Origin: Hymenobacter sp.
GTDB lineage: Bacteria > Bacteroidota > Bacteroidia > Cytophagales > Hymenobacteraceae
Assembly (NCBI GenBank): GCA_025362615.1
Contig: JANYFQ010000442.1
Span: forward strand, 1-5,416
DNA: 5,416 nucleotides
Direction: 5' to 3'
Shown here: positions 1 to 4,993 of the stretch, piece by piece
How positions within the stretch are numbered: the stretch's first letter is position 1
Layout of the letters: each line of letters opens with the position of its first letter
The notes under the pieces: generated by a model
Seen by the model: the letters and a program-made list of their open reading frames with translations, nothing else
Told to the model about the DNA's origin: nothing
Databases searched by the model: none
Translations under genes and position numbers: made by a program

Positions 1-47
1 CCAATCCTGGGCGTAACGAATTGGGCTTGATTGCACAAACAGCAATT

Positions 48-94
48 CCAGCGAACTTAATTTCAAATTAAAATAACGCTGAAAACAACGCTGG
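48..94. promoter_or_regulatory. AT-rich upstream region with nested inverted and direct repeats (possible operator/promoter)
   Basis: A perfect 15-nt palindrome, TTAATTT-C-AAATTAA, occupies 57-71. It is flanked by an inverted pair, CCAGCG at 48-53 and CGCTGG at 89-94. AACGCTG is directly repeated at 75-81 and 87-93, a spacing of 12 nt, close to one helical turn. This AT-rich block stands out in a GC-rich window and lies about 90-130 nt upstream of the DUF937/OmpA start, where a promoter or operator would be expected. I could not place a convincing Bacteroidota -33/-7 promoter pair. The rest of 1-181 shows no gene I can support. The regulatory role is inferred from position and symmetry only. 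Confidence 0.35.
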
Positions 95-181
95 ATTAAT
101 GTTTCTGACTACTATCAGCCTCCCGTTACTTACCAATAGCCGGGATGCTACACCTACACACTCCTCTTTTCCTCTGCAATC

Positions 182-1639
182 ATGTTACCTCTACACTCCA
201 CCTTGGCATCCTATATGCCGGGGCTACGGCCCCGGTTAGTTGCGGCCAGCGGCCTTTCCGAATCGGCGGCCATTTTGCTGGAGGAAGAAGCACTGCCGTT
301 GATGGTTCGCGCCTTGGGGACCGCCGACACCCTGGGCAAGTCGGAGGACGTATGGGCTACCTGCCAGCGGCTCTATGAGGCGCAAGCAAACGGAAGTTCC
401 ACGGAACTGACTCGAACCGATAACGACTGGCCCCGCCAACGGCAGCAGTTGGCCCACGCCTTGCTGGGCGCTGGTCCGATGGCGGCCATTGCACAACGGC
501 ACGCACCCACAGCCCCTGCCCGTGCCACCACCGTGCTGGGTTGTTTGGCGGTGCTGCTTCTGGCCACGGCCGGTCAGCAGGCCGCTGAGCACCAATTATC
601 GGCCGCCACCCTGAACAATTGGTTGCGCGAGCAAGCCAGCCTGGCCCAACCACTGCATCCCACAGTCAAGGCAGCGGCCGGAGGCACCGGGGGTACCGCC
701 CGGCCCCCGGCACCCCCGGCCGCTGCCCGGTGGTGGCCGTTGGCCGCGCTGGCCACCGTGGGCATAGGCGCCAGCGTGTTCTTCTGGCAGCAGCAAGCGC
801 CGGCCCTGGACGTCGTTGGCACCTCAACGCCTGCTGCCATCGCAGCACCCGCAACAACACAACCCGGCGCAGTGACACCAGCGGCGACAGTTGCTGGCCA
901 ACCGCAGCCCAGTGCAACGCCCCAGCCCAGGGCCACCGATACCGGTGCCGCACCGGTTAGTACAAAAGAGGAAGCACCGGTGTCGGCCGCTCCCCCCGAA
1001 GTGGTGCTGACGGCGGCCCGCACCGCGGCCCCCGCCGCGCTGCCAGCGGCGGCCGAAGCCGCAGCGGCGGCACCCAACCTACCCGCCGAGGCCAGCAAGC
1101 CCACCGGGGCTATGCTGCGCGATACCGTTGGCAACGCTAAGCTGGCCAATCGGATAGGAGGACACTACAACACGGATAAAGGCCGCTACGAGCGCGACAA
1201 CGGCCAACCGCTGATGGTAAGCCTGCCCCGGCACGTTACGCTCATGGTGGGCATCAATTCCACCGAGAGCCTGCTGTACAAGCGGCTTTCCAACCCCGCC
1301 TTTGCCACCCGCCAACCCGCCGACCTCGACCGGCTCGCCTTTGCCGTGGGCAAAGACAAGCTCGACATGGAAGGGGCGCAGCAACTGGGCAATGTGGCGC
1401 ATTTGCTCAAAACTTTTCCGGGCAACAAGCTGGTGGTGTTCGGCAACGCTGGCCCCGCCGAGCCGCAGGCGCTTACGCTGGCGCTGAACCGGGCCCAGGC
1501 GGCCGTGAATGAGCTGGTGAAACAAGGTATTCCCCGCACCTCGCTGCAAGCCCAGGGCCGCCTGCGCTCCAGCGCCGAAAACCCCAAAGACGCAGACTAC
1601 AGCCGTCGTATTGCGCTGTATATTAGCCAACTAAATTAG
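182..1639 (+). CDS. DUF937 domain / OmpA-like C-terminal domain membrane protein
   Basis: The 485-residue protein has four parts. Residues about 5-155 resemble DUF937: helical and Ala/Leu-rich, with a first repeat around LVAASGLSESAA and a second around LGCLAVLLLATAGQQ followed by LSAATLNNWL. An Ala/Gly/Pro linker then leads to one membrane segment at about 184-202 (WWPLAALATVGIGASVFFW). Residues 205-308 form a long Ala/Pro/Thr-rich spacer. Residues about 385-485 form an OmpA-like fold with the typical endings NRAQAAVNELVKQGIP and SRRIALYI. There is no N-terminal signal peptide, so I infer that DUF937 is cytoplasmic and that the spacer and OmpA-like domain are periplasmic, reaching the cell wall. 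The OmpA-like domain is degenerate: the usual Thr-Asp of the peptidoglycan-binding site reads N422-A423, although the Arg equivalent (R437) remains. The function of DUF937 is unknown. The ATG at 182 has no clear Shine-Dalgarno sequence; the in-frame ATG at 215 is an alternative but would cut into the first helix. Its link to the downstream phototrophy genes is unclear. Confidence 0.8.
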   Translation: MLPLHSTLASYMPGLRPRLVAASGLSESAAILLEEEALPLMVRALGTADTLGKSEDVWATCQRLYEAQANGSSTELTRTDNDWPRQRQQLAHALLGAGPMAAIAQRHAPTAPARATTVLGCLAVLLLATAGQQAAEHQLSAATLNNWLREQASLAQPLHPTVKAAAGGTGGTARPPAPPAAARWWPLAALATVGIGASVFFWQQQAPALDVVGTSTPAAIAAPATTQPGAVTPAATVAGQPQPSATPQPRATDTGAAPVSTKEEAPVSAAPPEVVLTAARTAAPAALPAAAEAAAAAPNLPAEASKPTGAMLRDTVGNAKLANRIGGHYNTDKGRYERDNGQPLMVSLPRHVTLMVGINSTESLLYKRLSNPAFATRQPADLDRLAFAVGKDKLDMEGAQQLGNVAHLLKTFPGNKLVVFGNAGPAEPQALTLALNRAQAAVNELVKQGIPRTSLQAQGRLRSSAENPKDADYSRRIALYISQLN

Positions 1640-1643
1640 TTGG
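1627..1643. promoter_or_regulatory. 17-nt palindrome spanning the stop codon, with a repeated half downstream
   Basis: CCAACTAA-A-TTAGTTGG is a perfect odd palindrome that contains the TAG stop of the DUF937/OmpA gene. Its core AACTAAATTAG (1629-1639) is directly repeated at 1650-1660, 21 nt or two helical turns later, inside the 43-nt gap before blh. As RNA it could form at most a 7-bp stem with a 3-nt loop and no U-run, so it is a weak terminator candidate. The two-turn spacing suits a dimeric DNA-binding protein acting on a blh promoter. That role is inference. Confidence 0.35.
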
Positions 1644-1682
1644 TAGCAAAACTAAATTAGGCCACTTTAAGCGTTTACCGCT

Positions 1683-2675
1683 ATGCGTCCTGTTTACATT
1701 TTAGTTGCTGTATGCACCGCAATCGGTGGCCTGTTTCCGGCATCGGCAGCGCTGTTGCTGGGTCCGCCGCTCGTGCTGGGGCTGGTGGGGCTGGGCATTG
1801 CCCACGGGGCCTGCGACCACCTGCTGCTGCCCGCCGCCCCCACCGGCGCCACGGCCCTCGGGCCCTGGTGGCAACGCAGCCTGTTGGTGGCTTACGTCGG
1901 GCTGGCTGGCGTTGTGCTGGCTGCCTGGTATTGGTGGCCAACCGCCACGATTGGGGCATTTTTTGCCCTCTCGGCCTGGCACTGGGGTTCGGCCGATGCG
2001 GCGGAATTGCACCCCGCCCCCGCGCACCCCACGCGGTGGTGGTTGCTGCACACCACGGCGCGGGGCCTGCTGCTGTTTGCGGTGCCGGCGCTGGCCTGGC
2101 CCGTTGCTACCCGCGCCCTATGCAACGACTTGCTGCTATTTACTGACGGGCAATTAATTTCTGAACTTGTGTTCAGCCAAATAGCGGCGGGCCTGGGGCT
2201 GCTGGCCGCCGTGGCCACGGCGGCGCTGTGGCTTGGTTACGGACTGCTTGGCTTTTGGCAAGCCCTGCGCCTTGATGTGGGCGAAACGGCCTTGCTGGGG
2301 GCTTTGCTGGTACTGCTGCCCCCGGCCCTGGCCAGCGGCGTTTATTTCGTGGGCTGGCACAGCCTGCGCCACACGTTGCGGCTGACTACGCTGCTGCCGG
2401 GCTTGCAACAGGGTGGCCGTCTGTTCGAGCGGCTACGAATGTTTTGGCGGCTGGCGCTGCCGCTGCTGGCCTTGAGCGTGGCGGGGCTGTTGGGGGTGGC
2501 CTGGTGGCTAATGCCCACCCTGCTGGCGCATTCGGGTGGCGTACTGGTGCTGCTGTTGCTGGCTGCTTCCGTCGTAACCCTGCCGCACACGGTACTGGTC
2601 ACGGCCGTGCTCGACCGCTGCCGCTGGGCCACTCGCCCCGGCACACTGGCTGCGCTGCCGGCCCCAGCGGGCTGA
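1683..2675 (+). CDS. blh: Brp/Blh-family beta-carotene 15,15'-dioxygenase
   Basis: The 330-residue polytopic membrane protein belongs to the Brp/Blh family, which cleaves beta-carotene at the central 15,15' double bond with O2 to give two all-trans retinal molecules. Family signatures appear in order: GIAHGACDH (H41, H46), SAWHWGSAD (H100), GWHSLRH (H226, H230) and LPHTVLV (H302). By comparison with characterised Blh proteins, H41, H100, H226 and H230 match the four iron-ligand histidines; the final pair keeps the four-residue spacing. All four are intact, so the enzyme is predicted to be active. The rest is dominated by Leu/Ala/Trp hydrophobic helices. The usual aromatic in the second motif (YHFG) is replaced by Trp on both sides of the His. 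The next gene downstream is a rhodopsin on the same strand, the classic partner that uses the retinal. ATG at 1683 is chosen because hydrophobic sequence starts at once; no Shine-Dalgarno sequence is visible. No beta-carotene synthesis gene is in the window. Confidence 0.93.
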   Translation: MRPVYILVAVCTAIGGLFPASAALLLGPPLVLGLVGLGIAHGACDHLLLPAAPTGATALGPWWQRSLLVAYVGLAGVVLAAWYWWPTATIGAFFALSAWHWGSADAAELHPAPAHPTRWWLLHTTARGLLLFAVPALAWPVATRALCNDLLLFTDGQLISELVFSQIAAGLGLLAAVATAALWLGYGLLGFWQALRLDVGETALLGALLVLLPPALASGVYFVGWHSLRHTLRLTTLLPGLQQGGRLFERLRMFWRLALPLLALSVAGLLGVAWWLMPTLLAHSGGVLVLLLLAASVVTLPHTVLVTAVLDRCRWATRPGTLAALPAPAG

Positions 2676-2714
2676 AGTACCGACCAAAGGGATGGCACCA
2701 ACGCCCCAGCGGGC
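2661..2714. repeat. Pair of identical 12-nt direct repeats around the blh stop
   Basis: GCCCCAGCGGGC occurs at 2661-2672, the last codons of blh, and again at 2703-2714, 42 nt later. Each copy can form a tiny GCCC/GGGC stem. No strong terminator with a U-run is visible between blh and the rhodopsin gene, so read-through transcription into the rhodopsin is possible. The repeat may be chance in GC-rich DNA. Confidence 0.35.
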
Positions 2715-2754
2715 AACGCCAATACCCACCAGTTTTTGGATGCATTTTCCCGCC

Positions 2755-2937
2755 CTTGCCATCCCTTGCTTCTGATTTTGTTCTTCTTTTTTCTGCTTTT
2801 TGCCTGCACCCCCGCGCTCTTTCTCACCTTTCTTTCTGCACTTTTTTTCAAACTCCCTTCTTTTTCCCTCACCTTTTTCTGCACTTTTTTTCCCAAAACC
2901 CCTTTTTTTTCTCACCTTTTTTACCCCCTCAAACCCC
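2755..2937 (+). promoter_or_regulatory. Polypyrimidine leader of the rhodopsin gene with three imperfect ~44-nt repeats
   Basis: The rhodopsin gene is preceded by about 180 nt that are almost all C and T on the coding strand. From 2823 to 2937 only two G residues occur in 115 nt. Three repeat units begin with CTCACCTTT at 2823, 2868 and 2911, spaced 45 and 43 nt. The first two also share CTGCACTTTTTTTC, and all three carry a CAAA or CCCAAA block further on; the third runs into the start codon. There is no purine-rich ribosome binding site, so initiation must not depend on a Shine-Dalgarno sequence. The tract probably lies in the 5' untranslated region, or in the promoter-proximal DNA, of the rhodopsin mRNA. 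Possible roles are an RNA-binding protein or small-RNA target, translation control, or an unusual purine/pyrimidine DNA structure. The role is inferred; the composition and repeats are seen directly. Confidence 0.6.
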
Positions 2938-3717
2938 ATGTTCACAACCCTACTTCTGCAAGCGGCCGTCCGGCCCGATTTTTTCATCCCCAAAAACGAC
3001 GTGGTGGGTTTCACCTTCTTCGTCAGCACCTTCGCCCTGCTGGCAGCAGCCGCTTTTTTCCTGCTGGAGCGCAACAGCGTGCCGGAGCAGTGGCGCACCT
3101 CGCTCACGGTGGCGGGCATCATTTGCCTCATTGCCGGGGTAAATTACTTTTATATGCGCGGTATGTACCTCGAATCGCACGAGTCGCCGACCCAGTTCCG
3201 GTACATCGACTGGGTGCTGACGGTGCCCATGCTCTGTGCCCAGTTTTACCTGTTGCTTAGCTCCGCCGGGGCCAAAATGAGTTCGCTCTGGGTGCTCATC
3301 ATCGGGGCTGTCTGGATGATTGCCTTCGGCTACCTGGGCGAAATCTCCGGGCCGGGCCAAAGCGTTGTGTGGGGCTGCATCTCCACGCTCGGCTACCTGG
3401 CCGTGGTGTACGAAGTGTGGTTCGGCCGCCTCGGCAAACTCGTCGACCAATCGAACAGCCAGGAAGTCGTCAATGCCTTCAACTACCTGGGGTACTTCAT
3501 CATCGTGGGCTGGTCCATCTACCCGCTGGGCTACATGATGCAGCCCGGCAACCTGCTCAGCGGCCTCAACTTCGACCTGAACCTGGTGTACAATTTCGGC
3601 GACGTTATTAATAAGGTAGGTTTCGGCTTCGTGGTGTACAGCATGGCCCGCTCGGCGGCGCGACGCCGCACCGCGGCGGTGGCCGCGGCGCCCCCCGCCC
3701 AGCTAGCCACGGTGTAA
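2938..3717 (+). CDS. Proteorhodopsin-family light-driven ion pump (DTQ motif)
   Basis: The 259-residue seven-helix retinal protein aligns well with green proteorhodopsin (GPR). Helices lie at about 22-43, 55-75, 89-109, 116-134, 143-162, 179-202 and 211-238. Seen: R88, counter-ion D91, T95, helix-G D222 and Schiff-base lysine K226 in GDVINKVGFG. The helix-C motif RYIDWVLTVPMLCAQ gives D91-T95-Q102, so the usual cytoplasmic donor Glu (GPR E108) is Gln. GPR H75, which pairs with the acceptor Asp, is N69 (GVNYFYMRG). L99 matches GPR position 105, where Leu gives green absorption. G146 (VVWGCIST) matches GPR F152 and bacteriorhodopsin W138, the site of the glycine fenestration for carotenoid antennae in xanthorhodopsin. 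With D91 kept, outward H+ pumping is most likely, but with Gln as donor it may be slow or sensory. ATG at 2938 fits the family's N-terminus. Retinal would come from blh upstream. The C-terminal tail is basic, then Ala/Pro-rich. No transducer gene is nearby. Confidence 0.95.
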   Translation: MFTTLLLQAAVRPDFFIPKNDVVGFTFFVSTFALLAAAAFFLLERNSVPEQWRTSLTVAGIICLIAGVNYFYMRGMYLESHESPTQFRYIDWVLTVPMLCAQFYLLLSSAGAKMSSLWVLIIGAVWMIAFGYLGEISGPGQSVVWGCISTLGYLAVVYEVWFGRLGKLVDQSNSQEVVNAFNYLGYFIIVGWSIYPLGYMMQPGNLLSGLNFDLNLVYNFGDVINKVGFGFVVYSMARSAARRRTAAVAAAPPAQLATV

Positions 3718-3749
3718 TACCCGGCCTGATTGCTGCAACCCATTGCCGT

Positions 3750-3784
3750 TCAGGTGCCGGCCGGCAAAGCTGGCCGGCACCTGA
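3750..3784 (+). terminator. Strong hairpin after the rhodopsin gene (probable terminator, no U-run)
   Basis: Arms 3750-3765 and 3769-3784 pair over 16 base pairs with a single G-U wobble and an AAA loop; the core is CAGGTGCCGGCC against GGCCGGCACCTG. It begins 33 nt after the rhodopsin stop. No U-run follows directly; the nearest T-tract (TTTTT) comes about 28 nt later. It could end the blh-rhodopsin transcript, stabilise its 3' end, or partly attenuate read-through into the roadblock genes. Confidence 0.65.
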
Positions 3785-3836
3785 CTAATGCGCCGGCTTC
3801 AACCGGACGCTCGTTTTTCCTATTAATCTATTGATT

Positions 3837-4460
3837 ATGTTTAATCCCTTCCGGCCCAAAACCGTTTGGCAGCCCTCCAGCGAAGAGCTGGCTGCCGAGG
3901 AGCAAGTTTCCGGCTACACCACGCCCGACCTACCGCCTGTGGCACCCGCCCCGCCGCTGCAAGCGCCGGCCGCCGTTCCCCCGCCCCCACCGGCGGCTGT
4001 AGCGGCCCCCGCCGCCGTGCCACCGGCTCCCGCGCCGCAACGGCCGATGCCCGCCGCTGCCGCACCCGCTGCGGGCGCAGCGCCCCTCTCTACCACAACC
4101 GCCCAGGCCCTGGAGCAACTGGTGGTGAAGCTACCCGGACTGCTGTTTGCGGGCCTCACCGAAATTGAAACCGGCGTGGCGGTGCGGGGGCGTACCCCGA
4201 GCGACATCCTGCCGGCGGCGCCCATCGCACGGTTTCACGCCGAGCTCGTGCGGCTCGAACGCCTGGCGCTGAAGCACGCCGCCAAAGGCACAGCCCCGGA
4301 AGAATTGCGCGAAATCCTGGTGACAATTTCCGACCAATTGCACCTGCTGCGGGTGGTACGCGATGGGCAGTTGCTGCTGTCCATCGTCCTCGACCCGCGC
4401 CTGAGCAGCCTGCCCACAGCCCGCGTGGCCCTGCAAGCCGCCGCCAACACCATCGGCTAA
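3837..4460 (+). CDS. Roadblock/LC7-like protein with Pro/Ala-rich N-terminal tail
   Basis: The 207-residue protein starts MFNPFRPK. Residues about 28-85 are a disordered Pro/Ala linker, and a compact domain fills about 88-206. That domain aligns with the whole of the next gene's product: LEQLVVKLPGLLFAGL against the equivalent LPGLIAVAI segment, then ELREILVTISDQLHLLRVVRDGQ against LEDMLITVTGQYHLIKLINDG, and a final helix TARVALQAAANTI. The pattern of helix, hydrophobic strand, long helix, two strands with a conserved Asp-Gly turn, and C-terminal helix fits the roadblock/LC7 fold of MglB and related GTPase partners. Sequence identity to the family is low, so the fold call is inference. No signal peptide or membrane segment is visible, so it is likely cytoplasmic, with the tail acting as a tether. 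ATG at 3837 is preferred over an in-frame TTG six bases earlier. It lies 41 nt before the second roadblock gene, probably in one operon. Confidence 0.65.
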   Translation: MFNPFRPKTVWQPSSEELAAEEQVSGYTTPDLPPVAPAPPLQAPAAVPPPPPAAVAAPAAVPPAPAPQRPMPAAAAPAAGAAPLSTTTAQALEQLVVKLPGLLFAGLTEIETGVAVRGRTPSDILPAAPIARFHAELVRLERLALKHAAKGTAPEELREILVTISDQLHLLRVVRDGQLLLSIVLDPRLSSLPTARVALQAAANTIG

Positions 4461-4501
4461 ATTTCTCCTGCTTTTTCTCTTTTTTGCTAAAATCGTTTTT
4501 T

Positions 4502-4882
4502 ATGGCTTATTCTGATGCGACACCGGCGGGCCGGGCAGTAAAAGGCATTATCGCCGATTTGCCGGGCCTGATTGCCGTGGCCATTGCCGACACCGATTCG
4601 GGCATGAACCTGGCCAGTCATTCCAATTCCGACCATTTCAGCCCCGACATGGCGGCGGCCTACAACACCCAGGTGGTACAACACAGCCTCAATGCCATCA
4701 ACACACTGCACATGAGCAACGGCACGCTCGAAGATATGCTCATTACCGTCACCGGCCAGTACCACCTCATCAAGCTCATCAACGACGGGGCCATGTTTAT
4801 GTACCTCGCCGTTAATTCGCTCGACACCAACCTGGCCATCGCCCGCGAGGTCATGCGGCAGCACTCGGCCGGCGTTAACTAG
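4502..4882 (+). CDS. Roadblock/LC7 domain protein
   Basis: This small single-domain cytoplasmic protein has 126 residues, the usual size of bacterial roadblock/LC7 proteins. The first helix (AGRAVKGIIADLPGL) leads into the strand IAVAIADTDSG, which ends in the family's Asp-x-x-Gly turn. A long helix follows (about 49-70), then strands LEDMLITVTGQYHLIKLI and the N94-D95-G96 turn with AMFMYLAV, then the helix TNLAIAREVMRQ. Roadblock proteins form homo- or heterodimers that bind or activate Ras-like GTPases such as MglA, or act as scaffolds. No GTPase gene is visible here. It is paralogous to the gene just upstream, so the two may form a heterodimer. ATG at 4502 is preferred; the in-frame TTG at 4484 would add six residues. 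The leader GCTAAAATCGTTTTTT is T-rich, lacks a Shine-Dalgarno sequence, and has the AT-rich character common in Bacteroidota. Confidence 0.8.
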   Translation: MAYSDATPAGRAVKGIIADLPGLIAVAIADTDSGMNLASHSNSDHFSPDMAAAYNTQVVQHSLNAINTLHMSNGTLEDMLITVTGQYHLIKLINDGAMFMYLAVNSLDTNLAIAREVMRQHSAGVN

Positions 4883-4883
4883 C

Positions 4884-4959
4884 CCGAAAGCACCAATAAG
4901 CCAATTCCTGCGGTGGCCCATTGGGGTGACGGCAGGAATTGGCTTATTGGTGCTTTCGG
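4884..4959. terminator. Perfect 28-bp inverted repeat between convergent genes (bidirectional terminator)
   Basis: Arms 4884-4911 and 4932-4959 are perfect reverse complements over 28 bp, enclosing a 20-nt loop that itself holds a small CCC-ATT-GGG hairpin. The structure begins two bases after the second roadblock stop and ends 34 nt before the stop of the convergent AsnC-family gene. It is placed to end transcription from both sides. It lacks terminal U-runs. The length and perfection of the arms exceed what a terminator needs, so a mobile palindromic element is an alternative. Confidence 0.7.
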
Positions 4960-4993
4960 AGGGTAGTGCGGGGGCTTGTTGGCTTGCTTTCCG

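Noticed and set aside
574..1149. Long Ala/Gly/Val-rich minus-strand frame inside the DUF937/OmpA gene
   Set aside because: It is a shadow of the Ala/Pro-rich linker in GC-rich DNA; the plus-strand frame has recognisable domains.
2342..2896. Lys/Arg-rich reading frames on the minus strand opposite the pyrimidine tract
   Set aside because: The basic composition only mirrors the purine-rich complement, and the frame overlaps blh antisense with no recognisable domain.
2800..2937. In-frame N-terminal extension of the rhodopsin from a TTG codon at 2800
   Set aside because: The 46 added residues are low-complexity Phe/Pro/Ser translated from the pyrimidine tract and have no match to rhodopsin N-termini. 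The ATG at 2938 fits the family length.
2736..3260. Possible small hydrophobic protein across the pyrimidine tract in another + frame
   Set aside because: Its Phe/Leu-rich look is explained by T/C composition. The repeat units at 45 then 43 nt do not keep frame, and it overlaps the rhodopsin gene out of frame.
2938..3717. Classification as a Na+ (NDQ) or Cl- (NTQ) pump because of the Gln at the donor position
   Set aside because: The first two triad positions are Asp and Thr, not Asn-Asp or Asn-Thr, so the counter-ion set is that of proton pumps.
2938..4882. Rhodopsin as a classic sensory rhodopsin with a cognate transducer
   Set aside because: No methyl-accepting transducer or histidine kinase is encoded nearby; the roadblock proteins are soluble and separated by a strong hairpin.
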